Below are positions 32,149 to 41,580 of a DNA stretch of 64,000 nucleotides, piece by piece. Source of the stretch: Pseudomonas iridis (GTDB lineage: Bacteria; Pseudomonadota; Gammaproteobacteria; Pseudomonadales; Pseudomonadaceae); NCBI RefSeq assembly GCF_017980685.1, contig NZ_JACXXO010000006.1, forward strand, positions 124,001-188,000. Reading direction: 5' to 3'. The translations under genes and the position numbers were made by a program. The notes under the pieces were generated by a model, which had not been told where the DNA came from, searched no databases, and was given only the letters and a program-made list of their open reading frames with translations. Numbering within the stretch: the stretch's first letter is position 1; each line of letters begins with the position of its first letter.

Positions 32149-33090
32149 TCAGAACCACATCCGGATACCGGCGACAAAGCGTGCCTCGCTGGCATCTTCA
32201 CCTTCCTCACGTGCAAAGTCTGCCGTATTGCCATAGGAACGGCTCCAACTCACCCCGATATAAGGGGCAAATTGGCGGACAATCTCATAACGCAATCGGA
32301 GCCCCACTTCGGTGTTGGCTAATCCGGACCCGATGCCGCGCTGAGGGTCATTCTTCCCATAAAAATTGACCTCGGCCGTCGGCTGCAAGATCAATCGATT
32401 CGTCAGCAGAATGTCGTAATCGCCTTCCAGTCGAGCAGCCGATTGACCGTTCTCACCGATGTAGGCAGTCGCTTCGGCCTCGAAGTTGTAGAGGGCCATG
32501 CCCTGAATGCCGAGTGCGGCCCAGGTTTGAGGAGACCCTGGTTTGAAATCCTGTCGTACACCGGTGACGACGTCCCACCACGGTCCGATGGAGTGCCCCC
32601 AGAGCGCGGATAATTCAGCACTTTCCGTCACGCCATTGGTACGTTCGCCTTCCGAGCGCAACCACAGTCGATCAATGTCACCGCCGATCCATCCTTTCGC
32701 ATCCCAAGCCAACGCACTACCGTTGTCAGCATCCTGGTATTCAAACTTATCCAGCAGCATGAAAGAGTTGATTGTTTTGTCGTGGACACCATGACCAGCG
32801 ACATCTGGAAAGGCGGCTGCACGGTCAGCATCGGTAAGTACGGGGACAGGGGTTCGACTGGTTGTCGTCGTCCCTTCATCCATACTTTCCATGCCGGTCA
32901 TTTGACCGTCGTCCATTTTCATCTTGCTGTGGTCCATAGCCCCCATGTTGCTATGGTCCATCGCTCCCATGGAGCCATGGTTCATCTTCGAGTGATCCAT
33001 CTCTTCAGCGGCGTGAGCCACGGCAAAGAAGACAGGACTCGTAGAAACTGCCAATACCATCAACGTTGGGCGTAAAAAATTCTTGGTCAT
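32149..33090 (-). CDS. copB: Outer-membrane copper-resistance protein CopB
   Basis: CopB is an outer-membrane protein that acts with CopA in periplasmic copper handling. The 313-residue protein has a signal peptide ([17 protein letters not shown]) and a Met/His-rich segment with repeats such as [20 protein letters not shown] CopB beta-barrel domain runs from about residue 85 to the C-terminal [10 protein letters not shown], which ends in Phe as outer-membrane proteins do. The start is ATG 33090 after the preceding small gene; upstream frame extension is arginine-rich noise. Confidence 0.93.
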   Translation of the reverse strand: MTKNFLRPTLMVLAVSTSPVFFAVAHAAEEMDHSKMNHGSMGAMDHSNMGAMDHSKMKMDDGQMTGMESMDEGTTTTSRTPVPVLTDADRAAAFPDVAGHGVHDKTINSFMLLDKFEYQDADNGSALAWDAKGWIGGDIDRLWLRSEGERTNGVTESAELSALWGHSIGPWWDVVTGVRQDFKPGSPQTWAALGIQGMALYNFEAEATAYIGENGQSAARLEGDYDILLTNRLILQPTAEVNFYGKNDPQRGIGSGLANTEVGLRLRYEIVRQFAPYIGVSWSRSYGNTADFAREEGEDASEARFVAGIRMWF

Positions 33091-33094
33091 GATC

Positions 33095-33343
33095 TCAATC
33101 CGCCTTCTTGTTTTCATGGTCATGATCCATCGACTCATGGCGCATCTTGGTATGAGGTATCGTCGCGTGATTCGGCGTTGCCTCGTTTGACGTGGTCGCA
33201 GTCTTGTTCGGCGCATCCGCAGAAGTAGCAGGTGAAGGATCACCACGTTCTTCGACTGCCAATGCTACGCAGGAGAATCCACCCATCAGGCCAAAAGCAA
33301 AGAGGCAACCGATCAGCGATTTACGATTTAGGTGTGTGCTCAC
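33095..33343 (-). CDS. Small exported His-rich protein between copA and copB
   Basis: The 82-residue protein has a signal peptide ([19 protein letters not shown]) and a polar tail ending [19 protein letters not shown], a likely metal-binding cluster. GTG 33343 is preceded by GGAG. It lies 12 bp after copA and 4 bp before copB in the same transcript, so it is probably expressed with them. I do not recognise a named family. Confidence 0.75.
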   Translation of the reverse strand: MSTHLNRKSLIGCLFAFGLMGGFSCVALAVEERGDPSPATSADAPNKTATTSNEATPNHATIPHTKMRHESMDHDHENKKAD

Positions 33344-33355
33344 AGATCGTCTCCT

Positions 33356-35332
33356 TTACTCATCAACCCGTACTTCACGGAACATGCCCATTTCCATATG
33401 GAAAAGCAGGTGGCAGTGATAGGCCCAGCGACCTAAAGCATCGGCGGTTACTCGATAGCTGCGCTTGGTACCCGGTGGCATGTCGATTGTGTGCTTACGT
33501 ACCATGAACTTGCCGTTTTCATCTTCAAGGTCGCTCCACATTCCATGAAGGTGGATGGGGTGCGTCATCATGGTGTCGTTTACCAAGGTGATGCGAAGAC
33601 GCTCCCCGTACTTGAGACGAAGGGGCTCAGCATCAGAAAATTTGATGCCGTTGAAGGACCAGGAAAACTTTTCCATGTGACCGGTCAGATGCAGCTCAAT
33701 GGTGCGATTGGGCTCTCGGCCATCAGGGTCCTGGAAAGTGCTCTTCAGATCTGAGTAAGTGAGCACCCGTCGACCGTTGTTCCGCAAACCGATACCTGGA
33801 TCGTTCAGTTTTGGCGTTGGGTTCATGGCCTGCATGTCAACCAACGGGTTGTTGGTTTCGGACGCTGGGTGAGATTGCATCTCGCCTCCCATACCGCCCA
33901 TCCCTGCCATCTGGCTGTGGTCCATGCCGGCCATGTCGGACATGTCGCCTTTGTCCATCCCCGCCATCTTGCTGTGGTCCATGCCGGCCATGTTGGACAT
34001 GTCACCTTTGTCCATACCTGCCATCTTGCTATGGTCCATGCCGGCCATGTTGGTCATGTCACCACTGCCCATGCCGGTCATCCCGGTCATGTCACCTTGG
34101 TCCATTCCCTGCATCTTGCTGTGATCCATGCCAGCCATACCTGACATGTCACCCTGTTTCATATCGCCGCCGCCCATGCCAGCCATGCTGCCATGGTCCA
34201 TGCCAGCCATACCGCCCATGCCCATGTCATCCATGGTCAACAGCGGACGCGGATCGATCGCCGGTACCGGTGCTTTCAGTCCTTCACGAACTGCCAAGGT
34301 CCCCCGCGCATAGCCGGTTCTATCCATGGACTGGGCAAAGATTGTGTAAGCCTCCTCGGTGGCAGGCTCAACAATCACATCATAGGTTTCTGCCACGGCG
34401 ATTCGGAATTCATCGACACTGACTGGTTGGACATATTGGCCGTCGGCCGCCACCACGGTCATTTTCAAACCAGGAATGCGAACATCGAAATAGCTCATCG
34501 CTGAGCCATTGATAAAGCGCAGGCGTAGCTTCTCGCCAGGCTTAAAAATACCGGTCCAGTTGCCGTTCGGCGCTTGGCCATTCATGAGGTAGGTGTAAGT
34601 ATCCTCGCTGACGTCTGCCAGATCAGTTGGGTTCATTTTCATTTCGGCCCACATTTTCCGGTCGGCGACGGCAGCAGACCAACCTTGCTTGCTGACGTCG
34701 TCGATGAAGTCGCCCACGGTACGTTTGTGGTGGTTGTAGTAGTCCGATTGTTTCTTGAGTTTGGCCATGACGCGCCCAGGATCCTCATCGGTCCAGTCAG
34801 TCAGCATCACCACATAGTCGCGATTGTATTGAAACGGCTCAGGCTCTTTCGAATCGATGACTATTGGCCCGTAAACACCTGCCTGCTCTTGCAACCCAGA
34901 ATGGCTGTGGTACCAGTACGTGCCGTTTTGATGCACCTTGAACTTGTATTCGTACATGCCGTCGGGCGCGATGCCGTGGAAGCTCAAACCCGGTACGCCA
35001 TCCATGTTGGCAGGCAAAATAATGCCGTGCCAGTGGATGGAGGTGTCTTGATCCAGACGGTTCTTCACGCGCAGAGTGACCGTCTCCCCTTCGCGCCAAC
35101 GCAGCAAAGGCCCCGGCAACGAGCCATTGATGGTCATGGCTGTGCGCGGCGAGCCAGTGATGTTTACCGGCGTTTCACCAATAAACAGATCAAATTCGTT
35201 GCCGGTGAGGACGCTCGGCAGGCCGGGACTGGTCACTGCCCATACAGGAGTGCGCCACAGACCAAGGCCACCAAGGATGCCGCCGGCGGCCAGGCCTTTA
35301 ACGAATGTCCGTCTAGAGGTTTTGGAATGCAT
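33356..35332 (-). CDS. copA: Multicopper oxidase CopA
   Basis: CopA is a Tat-exported periplasmic multicopper oxidase that oxidises and sequesters copper. The 658-residue protein begins MHSKTSRRTFVKGLAAGG (twin-arginine motif). Copper-site motifs include SIHWHG, YWYHSHSG, HPIHLHG and YHCHLLFHMEMG. A Met-rich repeat region (about residues 370-480, MDHSKMAGMDKGDMSNMAG units of 19 residues) separates cupredoxin domains. ATG 35332 is chosen; the TTG start five codons earlier lacks support. A CopR-type box lies about 140 bp upstream. Confidence 0.95.
   Translation of the reverse strand: MHSKTSRRTFVKGLAAGGILGGLGLWRTPVWAVTSPGLPSVLTGNEFDLFIGETPVNITGSPRTAMTINGSLPGPLLRWREGETVTLRVKNRLDQDTSIHWHGIILPANMDGVPGLSFHGIAPDGMYEYKFKVHQNGTYWYHSHSGLQEQAGVYGPIVIDSKEPEPFQYNRDYVVMLTDWTDEDPGRVMAKLKKQSDYYNHHKRTVGDFIDDVSKQGWSAAVADRKMWAEMKMNPTDLADVSEDTYTYLMNGQAPNGNWTGIFKPGEKLRLRFINGSAMSYFDVRIPGLKMTVVAADGQYVQPVSVDEFRIAVAETYDVIVEPATEEAYTIFAQSMDRTGYARGTLAVREGLKAPVPAIDPRPLLTMDDMGMGGMAGMDHGSMAGMGGGDMKQGDMSGMAGMDHSKMQGMDQGDMTGMTGMGSGDMTNMAGMDHSKMAGMDKGDMSNMAGMDHSKMAGMDKGDMSDMAGMDHSQMAGMGGMGGEMQSHPASETNNPLVDMQAMNPTPKLNDPGIGLRNNGRRVLTYSDLKSTFQDPDGREPNRTIELHLTGHMEKFSWSFNGIKFSDAEPLRLKYGERLRITLVNDTMMTHPIHLHGMWSDLEDENGKFMVRKHTIDMPPGTKRSYRVTADALGRWAYHCHLLFHMEMGMFREVRVDE
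33890..34230. repeat. In-gene tandem repeats encoding the Met-rich region of CopA
   Basis: At least two near-identical 57-bp units and several shorter related copies encode M-D-H-S-K-M and M-D-K-G-D-M blocks. Such arrays vary in copy number by slippage or recombination. Confidence 0.75.
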
Positions 35333-35470
35333 GCCGTTTATTTCCAATCAGTCAAAAGGGAGCCGTTCAAATCAACCCGTGAGTTGGCAAGATGAGCTTC
35401 GCGTACCGAAAAAAAGACGAATTTTTCATTGCAAGCGAGCTCAGAAATTGCCACATCTAAACCACCTTCG

Positions 35471-35493
35471 TGATTACATTTCTGTCAGCTTGG
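35471..35493 (-). promoter_or_regulatory. Class A (CopR-type) operator before copA
   Basis: The plus strand reads ATTACATTTCTGTCAG (35473-35488). On the minus strand this is CTGACAGAAATGTAAT, matching the cop box known from Pseudomonas copper operons. It lies 139 bp before the copA start. Confidence 0.72.
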
Positions 35494-35509
35494 CCGCGTG
35501 CCTGATCGT

Positions 35510-35716
35510 TCAGCAGTTTTTATGGTCCATCGCTTTGGCTTTGCTTTCAGCGACAGGCGGTTGAGCGCTCTGCGTTTGAGCTACCTGGTACGATTCCATC
35601 GAATTCGTCCTGGCCACTTCCATACGTGCGAAAGTCCGGTCACCACCGCCTTCAGCCATGGCCAGAGTGGAAACAGTCAGCGCTGCGACGACGAACAAGG
35701 TTTTGATGGTGTTCAT
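35510..35716 (-). CDS. Small exported PtrA-like protein
   Basis: The 68-residue protein has a signal peptide (FVVAALTVSTLAMA) followed by EGGGDRTFARMEVART, the N-terminal signature of Pseudomonas PtrA, a small copper-induced exported protein. It ends KAMDHKNC, with His and Cys. The start is ATG 35716 behind GAGG; the longer frame adds 14 unconserved residues. A class A operator lies 125 bp upstream. Confidence 0.82.
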   Translation of the reverse strand: MNTIKTLFVVAALTVSTLAMAEGGGDRTFARMEVARTNSMESYQVAQTQSAQPPVAESKAKAMDHKNC

Positions 35717-36099
35717 ATGGGCTACCTCAGATGTGTGAAAATATCCCCTCTGAATCACATCATGGATTGGACTCTTTGGGGGTGAGCAAAAGACTCAGTT
35801 GGACTATAAGAGACACCCCCTGTCAGGAAGCTTAGGCCAATATTACAGTTGTGTCAGTTTGGAATATTTTTCTTGAAGTACACGCTATTTAATACGTATG
35901 GTCTCCATCTTTTCGCATTGCGCGACTTTTATTGAATATAAGATTGAAGTGTAATCATTGCTTTGGGTTCCATTAATTCTCACGGAGGCGATGTTCTAGG
36001 TCTCTGCATTAAAATTAATAGGAGACTTGAATGCTCTGCTGCAACAGCTGGGTGTTCAATGATCAAAGAAGATAGTAATGCCACCGAGGGTGATTAATT
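35717..36099. other. Divergent gap between a ptrA-like gene and the flgB-like gene
   Basis: This 383-bp AT-rich stretch holds the class A operator at 35841-35862 and no gene that I can support. Confidence 0.55.
35841..35862 (-). promoter_or_regulatory. Class A (CopR-type) operator before the ptrA-like gene
   Basis: ATTACAGTTGTGTCAG followed by TTTGG is the same pattern as the copA box, 125 bp before the minus-strand ptrA-like start at 35716. Confidence 0.65.
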
Positions 36100-36513
36100 G
36101 TGAGTATTAATTTTGAGAAAGCATTAGGCTCCGCAGAAAGAGCGTTAGTTTATCGTGGCCAAAGAGCTGAGATCTTAAGTAACAATATCGCGAACGCTGA
36201 CACTCCGAACTTCAAAGCCCAAGACTTGGATTTTTCTACTGTGCTCGCCAGCCAAACCAAAGAACCTGCTACCACTGCGTTTTCTTTGAAAACAACAAAC
36301 GCAAAGCATTTTCTTAAGAAAGAATCGGCGGTGGCTATATACGGGCGCGACTTGCTTTACAGCACGCCGGCTCAGCCTGCCTTGGACCAAAATACTGTCG
36401 ATCAGCAGGTCGAGGTCGCGAAATACACGGAAAACGCGATACGTTTCGATGCCGCTTTTACTCGGCTAAATGGAGCATTCAAGGGTTTGCTCAAAGCTCT
36501 GCGCGGTGACTAG
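36100..36513 (+). CDS. flgB: FlgB-like flagellar basal-body rod protein, isolated copy
   Basis: The 137-residue protein matches FlgB over its whole length: MSINFEKALGSAERALVYRG, the rod signature LSNNIANADTPNFKAQDLDF, and a C-terminal helix (KYTENAIRFDAAFTRLNGAF). FlgB forms the proximal rod of the flagellum and is normally encoded with flgC and the rest of the hook-basal-body genes. Here it stands alone among metal genes. The start is GTG 36100 after GAGG. Role here unknown: a decoy subunit, a moved gene or a passenger. Confidence 0.85.
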   Translation: MSINFEKALGSAERALVYRGQRAEILSNNIANADTPNFKAQDLDFSTVLASQTKEPATTAFSLKTTNAKHFLKKESAVAIYGRDLLYSTPAQPALDQNTVDQQVEVAKYTENAIRFDAAFTRLNGAFKGLLKALRGD

Positions 36514-36623
36514 CAGCATAGGCGCATGCGAGCCAACTTTGGCCGATACAGCGGCTCAGGTACTTTCGGATTCAAAGGTATTCACCATCAGACGACGCTC
36601 TACTCAGGAGCAGGCGTCTCCAT

Positions 36624-36824
36624 TCAATGGCTGATCTTGGAAGGAAAACCAACAGCCTCCACAGCTTTACGGAGCTGTTCAGCGTTTTCGCTACTTTCAA
36701 CACTCACCTTACCGGTTGATCGATCGACGGAGACCGTAGCGTTGTCGTCCAGTGCCTGGATCGCTCTGGTGATTTTGCCGACGCAGCTGCCGCAACCAAT
36801 GCCTGATACATCTAAGACGACCAT
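36624..36824 (-). CDS. CopZ-like copper chaperone (HMA domain)
   Basis: The 66-residue protein is a single heavy-metal-associated domain with GIGCGSCVGKITRAIQALDD (CGSC copper-binding pair) and VSVDRSTGKVSVES. Such proteins carry Cu(I) in the cytoplasm to P-type ATPases. The start is ATG 36824; the frame extension upstream is not HMA-like. A MerR-type promoter with a 19-bp spacer sits at 36869-36899, suggesting CueR control. Confidence 0.87.
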   Translation of the reverse strand: MVVLDVSGIGCGSCVGKITRAIQALDDNATVSVDRSTGKVSVESSENAEQLRKAVEAVGFPSKISH

Positions 36825-36868
36825 GTGAATTACCCTCGTGCTGAGCGGTGTCTTTTCCCCGCAGCGAC

Positions 36869-36899
36869 AGCATCGACGTTGACACCATGGCAAGGTCAA
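36869..36899 (-). promoter_or_regulatory. MerR/CueR-type promoter for the copZ-like gene
   Basis: On the minus strand, TTGACC (36899-36894) and GATGCT (36874-36869) are separated by 19 bp containing an imperfect dyad, TTGCCATGGTGTCAA. The overlong spacer and the CCTTGCCA half-site are typical of MerR-family metal-sensor promoters. Confidence 0.55.
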
Positions 36900-37129
36900 C
36901 GATTATCTAATCAAAGCCGTGAGCGCAGATTTCGAGAAGTTTTACGGGACTTGACCACTCGGCTGCTAATTAGCTCGCTACCATTTGAACGGTTTCCAGG
37001 AGTGCGCCCTATTGTTCTCGTCGGTAAAGGTCGGCTAACGGCAACATTGCGGCTCTCTCGCTTGATCCAACGATTTTGTATGCCTCTCGTTTCGTCAACG
37101 GCTTTGATCTGTCCTCCCGCGAACCTTGC

Positions 37130-37184
37130 ATAGGTATAGGGGGGAGGCCTATCATGCGACCCTATATAGGTAGGGGGGGTATAG
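37130..37184 (+). promoter_or_regulatory. Paired G-tract operators before dmeR (RcnR/CsoR type)
   Basis: Two sites, ATAGGTATAGGGGGGAGGC (from 37130) and TATATAGGTAGGGGGGG (from 37164), have the AT-flanked poly-G core bound by RcnR/DmeR/CsoR-family repressors. The second ends immediately before the dmeR start codon. Confidence 0.7.
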
Positions 37185-37185
37185 C

Positions 37186-37461
37186 GTGGGTCATATCGCA
37201 TCACACAAAGACGATCTTCTTAAACGTGTAAAACGTATTGCCGGGCAAATTCAAGCTGTTGAACGAGCATTGGAATCGGACTTCGACTGCGCCAAGACAC
37301 TACATCTTGTTGCGGCCACTCGGGGTGCCATCAACGGGCTGATGGAGGAGATCATCGAGGATCACGCACGAGCACATGTCGCGAACCCCGCGCTCAGCGA
37401 AGAAGAGCGTAACAAGGGCGTCGAAGAGCTTCTTGAAGCTATCCGCCGGTACTCCAAGTGA
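37186..37461 (+). CDS. dmeR: Nickel/cobalt-sensing repressor DmeR (RcnR/CsoR family)
   Basis: The 91-residue all-helical repressor has H3, C35, H60 and H64, exactly the Ni/Co ligand set of RcnR, and not the Cys-His-Cys set of copper-sensing CsoR. The block GQIQAVERALESDFDCAKTL is the family hallmark. GTG 37186 abuts the operator. It forms an operon with the CDF exporter 20 bp downstream, so it should derepress that gene when cobalt or nickel is high. Confidence 0.88.
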   Translation: MGHIASHKDDLLKRVKRIAGQIQAVERALESDFDCAKTLHLVAATRGAINGLMEEIIEDHARAHVANPALSEEERNKGVEELLEAIRRYSK

Positions 37462-37481
37462 ATGCATCCAGGTAAACACGT

Positions 37482-38408
37482 ATGAGCAGGACCGACATCG
37501 ATTACACACACGACCACGTGTTTCTAGGCTCAGCGCACGATGAGAATGCCAAGCGTACGCTTTGGGTTGTAGCACTCACGGTGGTAATGATGATCGGGGA
37601 GATCACCGCCGGCTATATCACGGGTTCGATGGCGTTACTGGCCGATGGCTTCCACATGGCAACCCATGCCGGCGCATTGGGCATCGCGGCGGCCGCTTAC
37701 GGATACGCAAAACGCCACGCTACCAGCCAGCGCTACAGTTTCGGTACAGGAAAGGTTGGAGACTTGGGCGGGTTCGCCTCGGCGCTGATTCTTGGCATGA
37801 TTTCGTTGGGCATTGGCGTTGAATCGTTCATGCGTTTGTTGCAGCCAACACCGGTTCAGTTTGGCACCGCGACCCTCATCGCCGTTGTCGGTTTGCTCGT
37901 CAACATTGTCAGTGCCCTGCTGCTGGGTCATGGGCATGGGCATGGACATGGACATGGGCACGACCACGATCACCCTCATGCCCACAACGGAAACGACAAC
38001 AACTTGAGGTCCGCCTATGTCCACGTCGTTGCAGACGCGCTGACGTCGATTCTGGCCATCGCTGCCTTGCTTGCCGGTCGATATCTGGGTTGGGTGTGGC
38101 TCGACCCGGTCATGGGTATCGTCGGCGCTATCGTTATCGCGCGTTGGGCCTGGACCTTGATGGGGGTAACTGCGGGCGTGTTGCTCGATCAGACCGACGC
38201 GCACGTTGCCGAGGAAATCCGCGAACTCGTTGAGAAACCTGGTGGCGCTACCATTACAGACTTGCACGTTTGGAGGGTGGGACCTCAAGCGTGCGCGGCG
38301 ATCGTCAGCGTTCTAGGTGAAGCCACTGTGAACGCCGAGAGCATTCGTGAGCGTCTCAAAACAGTTCACGAAGTCAGCCACCTGACCGTCGAGTTCCGGC
38401 AGACATGA
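37482..38408 (+). CDS. dmeF: Cation diffusion facilitator exporter DmeF
   Basis: The 308-residue CDF transporter has six predicted membrane helices, the zinc/cobalt-site motif HMATHAGALGIAA, and a His-rich loop of repeated Gly-His (GHGHGHGHGHGHDHDHPHAH) between helices 4 and 5. A C-terminal cytoplasmic domain (ITDLHVWRVGPQACAAIVSV) follows. DmeF proteins expel cobalt and nickel from the cytoplasm. Pairing with an RcnR-type repressor supports this substrate. Confidence 0.9.
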   Translation: MSRTDIDYTHDHVFLGSAHDENAKRTLWVVALTVVMMIGEITAGYITGSMALLADGFHMATHAGALGIAAAAYGYAKRHATSQRYSFGTGKVGDLGGFASALILGMISLGIGVESFMRLLQPTPVQFGTATLIAVVGLLVNIVSALLLGHGHGHGHGHGHDHDHPHAHNGNDNNLRSAYVHVVADALTSILAIAALLAGRYLGWVWLDPVMGIVGAIVIARWAWTLMGVTAGVLLDQTDAHVAEEIRELVEKPGGATITDLHVWRVGPQACAAIVSVLGEATVNAESIRERLKTVHEVSHLTVEFRQT

Positions 38409-38447
38409 CTCAGCGCCTGTCCAGCACAACCTCTATAGGACACACCG

Positions 38448-38819
38448 ATGCCGCCCGGTAAACGTGAACTGGCTCGGATCGAGCGCCAGTTGATCGTCAC
38501 GCTCACCGACGCGTGCGAAACAGCAAAGGACGAGATAAAGGGGTTTATTTGGCTCACTCACACCGCTGACCTAAGTGCGTTGGCTGAAACCCTGAAGGTC
38601 ATCTGGGTGTTCGAAACCCTGGCTGACAGGAAGCGGGCCGAGATTGACGCGAAGGCCCGCATCTTTGAGTTGACGGCGATCGCCTTGAAAGAGGCCAATC
38701 TTGACCTGCCTGTTTCAGACCGCAATGTCCGCTTTGACTCGGAGCAAGAGTGCCAACGCACGCACATAGGCGACTGGAAACGTCGCGTGGCTCAACTACA
38801 TAAAGCTAAGGGGGACTGA
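38448..38819 (+). CDS. Conserved hypothetical protein
   Basis: The 123-residue soluble, helical protein begins MPPGKRELARIERQLIVTLT and has no signal peptide or metal-binding cluster that I recognise. It is rich in Lys, Arg, Ala and Glu. The stop is followed 2 bp later by the DUF1289 gene, so the two are probably cotranscribed after dmeF. Function unknown. Confidence 0.7.
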   Translation: MPPGKRELARIERQLIVTLTDACETAKDEIKGFIWLTHTADLSALAETLKVIWVFETLADRKRAEIDAKARIFELTAIALKEANLDLPVSDRNVRFDSEQECQRTHIGDWKRRVAQLHKAKGD

Positions 38820-38821
38820 CC

Positions 38822-39022
38822 ATGGCAAAAGAAATCGAGAATCCTTGTATCTCGGTTTGCCAACTCAGTGGTGATCTGTGTGTGAGCTGCGGGCGGAATA
38901 AGGAAGACATCAGAAAGTGGAAGCGCATGAAGCGGCCCGAAAAAATGGCCGCTGTGCAAAGGGCGAATGCGCGCTTAAAGGGATTGAAGAAAGCACATGG
39001 ATCGCCATTCCCCCCGAGTTAA
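38822..39022 (+). CDS. DUF1289 small cysteine protein
   Basis: The 66-residue protein reads IENPCISVCQLSGDLCVSCGRN followed by a basic helix (RKWKRMKRPEKMAAVQRANA), the DUF1289 pattern of four cysteines likely to bind zinc or iron. The function of the family is unknown. It lies downstream of dmeRF and convergent with the copper ATPase gene. Confidence 0.82.
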   Translation: MAKEIENPCISVCQLSGDLCVSCGRNKEDIRKWKRMKRPEKMAAVQRANARLKGLKKAHGSPFPPS

Positions 39023-39042
39023 AACCGCTGCAATTTTGAAGG

Positions 39043-41400
39043 TCAGTCAACTCGGGTATTCCTCAGCCTCAATGCATTGAAAACTACCGACGCGGAACTG
39101 ACGCTCATGGCTATGGCAGCGATCATTGGCGACAGGAGGTGCCCCGTCAATGGATAGAGCAAACCAGCGGCAAGAGGTATACCCATTGAGTTGTAGAGAA
39201 AAGCAAAGCCCAAATTCTGGCGCATGTTTTTAACTGTGGCGACCGAAAGAGCTCGTGCTCGTAAGATCCCCATCAGGTCACCTTTGACCAGCGTGAGTTG
39301 CGCGCTATTCATCGCCACGTCAGTCCCCGTTCCCATGGCTATCCCCACATCTGCTCGCGCCAGGGCCGGAGCATCGTTGATACCGTCACCTGCCATGGCC
39401 ACTTTTCGCCCGTGTTGCTGTAGGTCTGCCACCAGACGTTCCTTGTCTTGGGGTTTGACTTCACCGTGGACCTCTTCAATCCCCATCTCCCTGGCGACAG
39501 CCCGAGCGGTAGTAAGCCCGTCCCCAGTAGCCATGATGATTTTCACGTTGTGAGCCTTAAGCTTGGTGACGGCCTCTTTTGAGGTTGGCTTGATCGGATC
39601 TGATACGGCCAACAAACCTGCCAATGCGCCGTCGACGGCGAGGTAGATAATACTGATGCCGTCAAGTCGCAACACCTCAGCGCGCTCTTGTAGGGAGTTG
39701 GTGCTCACGCCTGCGGCTTCCATCAACGCTGTGTTCCCCAGCTGGAGCTTCTTGCCATCGACAACGCCACTGACGCCGATACCCGAATCCGACTCAAAGG
39801 ATTCGGGCTTGGTGAGCTTTATGTTCTCGGCTCGGGCGTGATCGACGATCGCATGTGCTAAAGGATGCTCACTGCCCTGATCAAGGCTGGCAGCCAGGTG
39901 AAGGACGTCGTCGGGATTGAAGGTGGGAGTGGCCTCCACGCTGTGAAACACGGGCCGTCCCTCTGTCAGGGTGCCTGTCTTGTCGACAATCAGCGTGTCG
40001 ATTCTGCAAAGGCTTTCAATTGCACTGGCATCTCTGAACAAAACACCCATGCTGGCTGCTTTACCTGTCGACACCATGATCGACATAGGCGTAGCAAGTC
40101 CCAACGCACAGGGACAAGCGATGATCAGCACGGCGACAGCGTTGATTAGACCAAACACCCAACTGGGCTCAGGGCCGAAAAGCCCCCAACCGATAAATGT
40201 CATTATCGCAATCGCGATAACACCCATCACGAAGTAGCCGGCAATCGAGTCGGCCATTCGTTGCATCGGCGCCTTGGAACGCTGAGCTCTCGCGACCATC
40301 TGTACGATCTGGGACAGCATGGTTTCGGCACCGACCTTCTGGGCCTCCATCACCAGGCTCCCATGCGTATTCAGCGTGGCGCCGATCAGGCTATCTCCAG
40401 CTTTCTTCATTACCGGGACTGGCTCGCCAGTGAGCATCGACTCATCCACCGCACTTTCACCCTCAAGTACCGAACCATCAACTGGCACCTTTTCACCCGG
40501 TCTGACCCGTAAGTGGTCTCCCAGGTGCACATGTGTGAGAGGAATGTCTTCCTCCTGGCCATCGGCATTGATCCGGCGTGCAGTTTTGGGCGAAAGGCCG
40601 AGAAGAGACTTAATGGCGGCGGAAGTTTGTGATCGGGCTTTGAGCTCAAGGATCTGGCCAAGCAACGTGAGCGAGATGATGACCGCTGCCGCTTCGAAGT
40701 AAACGCCGATACGTCCATCTTGCATGAAATTGGAGGGAAAACTTTGGGGGAAGAGCGTTGCTATGACGCTGTACAGATAAGCTGCGGCGGTGCCCAACCC
40801 AATCAGAGTCCACATGTTGGGACTGCGATTTTTAACCGAGGCCAGTCCCCTTACAAAAAAAGGCCATCCTGCCCATAAGGTCACGGGTGTCGCCAGAGCG
40901 AACTCGATCCAGTTTTGAGCCGAACCATGAAGAAGTTGTAACGAGTGACCCGCCATCGCGAGCACGGTTACGACCACGGTTAAGGGCAGCGACCACCAGA
41001 AGCGGCGATTGAAATCCCGGAGTTCAGGATTTTCTTCTTCATCAAGCGCCGGCATGACAGGCTCTAGTGCCATGCCACATTTAGGACAGTTACCGGGGCC
41101 GGTCTGCCGTATTTCAGGATGCATCGGGCACGTAAATTCAGTGCCCGTTTGTACCGCAGACTCCGGCGTTGTGCTGCCTGACTCGTTGCGCACCACGTGG
41201 CCACTGTAGCGCTCAGGGTCCGCTCGAAACTTCTCCTGACATTTCAGGCTACAGAACCGATACGTCTGTCCTTGGTAAGTCTCAGCAAATTTACTCGACG
41301 AAGTGACTGCCATTCCACACACCGGGTCATGTAGATCAGCATCATCCCGGGAAGCAGCATGGGTGTGATTATGGTCGTGATGGCCAGAGGTGGTAGGCAT
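39043..41400 (-). CDS. Copper-translocating P1B-type ATPase
   Basis: The 785-residue ATPase has a His-rich N-terminus and a YHS domain ([25 protein letters not shown]). A heavy-metal-binding domain follows ([20 protein letters not shown]), in place of the usual HMA domains. It has eight membrane helices with the CPC motif ([13 protein letters not shown]), the phosphorylation site DKTGTLTEG and the hinge [16 protein letters not shown]. This layout is that of Cu(+) or Ag(+) exporters such as the Pseudomonas CopF type. It should pump cytoplasmic copper supplied by the CopZ-like chaperone. Confidence 0.92.
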   Translation of the reverse strand: MPTTSGHHDHNHTHAASRDDADLHDPVCGMAVTSSSKFAETYQGQTYRFCSLKCQEKFRADPERYSGHVVRNESGSTTPESAVQTGTEFTCPMHPEIRQTGPGNCPKCGMALEPVMPALDEEENPELRDFNRRFWWSLPLTVVVTVLAMAGHSLQLLHGSAQNWIEFALATPVTLWAGWPFFVRGLASVKNRSPNMWTLIGLGTAAAYLYSVIATLFPQSFPSNFMQDGRIGVYFEAAAVIISLTLLGQILELKARSQTSAAIKSLLGLSPKTARRINADGQEEDIPLTHVHLGDHLRVRPGEKVPVDGSVLEGESAVDESMLTGEPVPVMKKAGDSLIGATLNTHGSLVMEAQKVGAETMLSQIVQMVARAQRSKAPMQRMADSIAGYFVMGVIAIAIMTFIGWGLFGPEPSWVFGLINAVAVLIIACPCALGLATPMSIMVSTGKAASMGVLFRDASAIESLCRIDTLIVDKTGTLTEGRPVFHSVEATPTFNPDDVLHLAASLDQGSEHPLAHAIVDHARAENIKLTKPESFESDSGIGVSGVVDGKKLQLGNTALMEAAGVSTNSLQERAEVLRLDGISIIYLAVDGALAGLLAVSDPIKPTSKEAVTKLKAHNVKIIMATGDGLTTARAVAREMGIEEVHGEVKPQDKERLVADLQQHGRKVAMAGDGINDAPALARADVGIAMGTGTDVAMNSAQLTLVKGDLMGILRARALSVATVKNMRQNLGFAFLYNSMGIPLAAGLLYPLTGHLLSPMIAAIAMSVSSASVVFNALRLRNTRVD

Positions 41401-41580
41401 GTCTATTCCCCTTGTAAGGTGCTACTAGAAATGAGCATATTCAGTACAACGCTGATTTGCGGCTCCACAGTGGTGCGGTGATGTTTCCGCACGGACCCCG
41501 GCTGAGAAGCGTTGCTATGTTACTTGCGACTTAGCGTAGCCAACTCTTGCGTCGGGCCGGCAGAAACAGCCGACTCCGGT

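Noticed and set aside
33869..34422. Cys/Pro- and His-rich plus-strand frames opposite copA
   Set aside because: They are antisense readings of the Met-rich repeat region and share its periodicity; not genes.
41401..41580. CueR-type promoter before the copper ATPase
   Set aside because: CCTTGTAAGG is present, but I found no -35/-10 pair with the long spacer or a convincing dyad.
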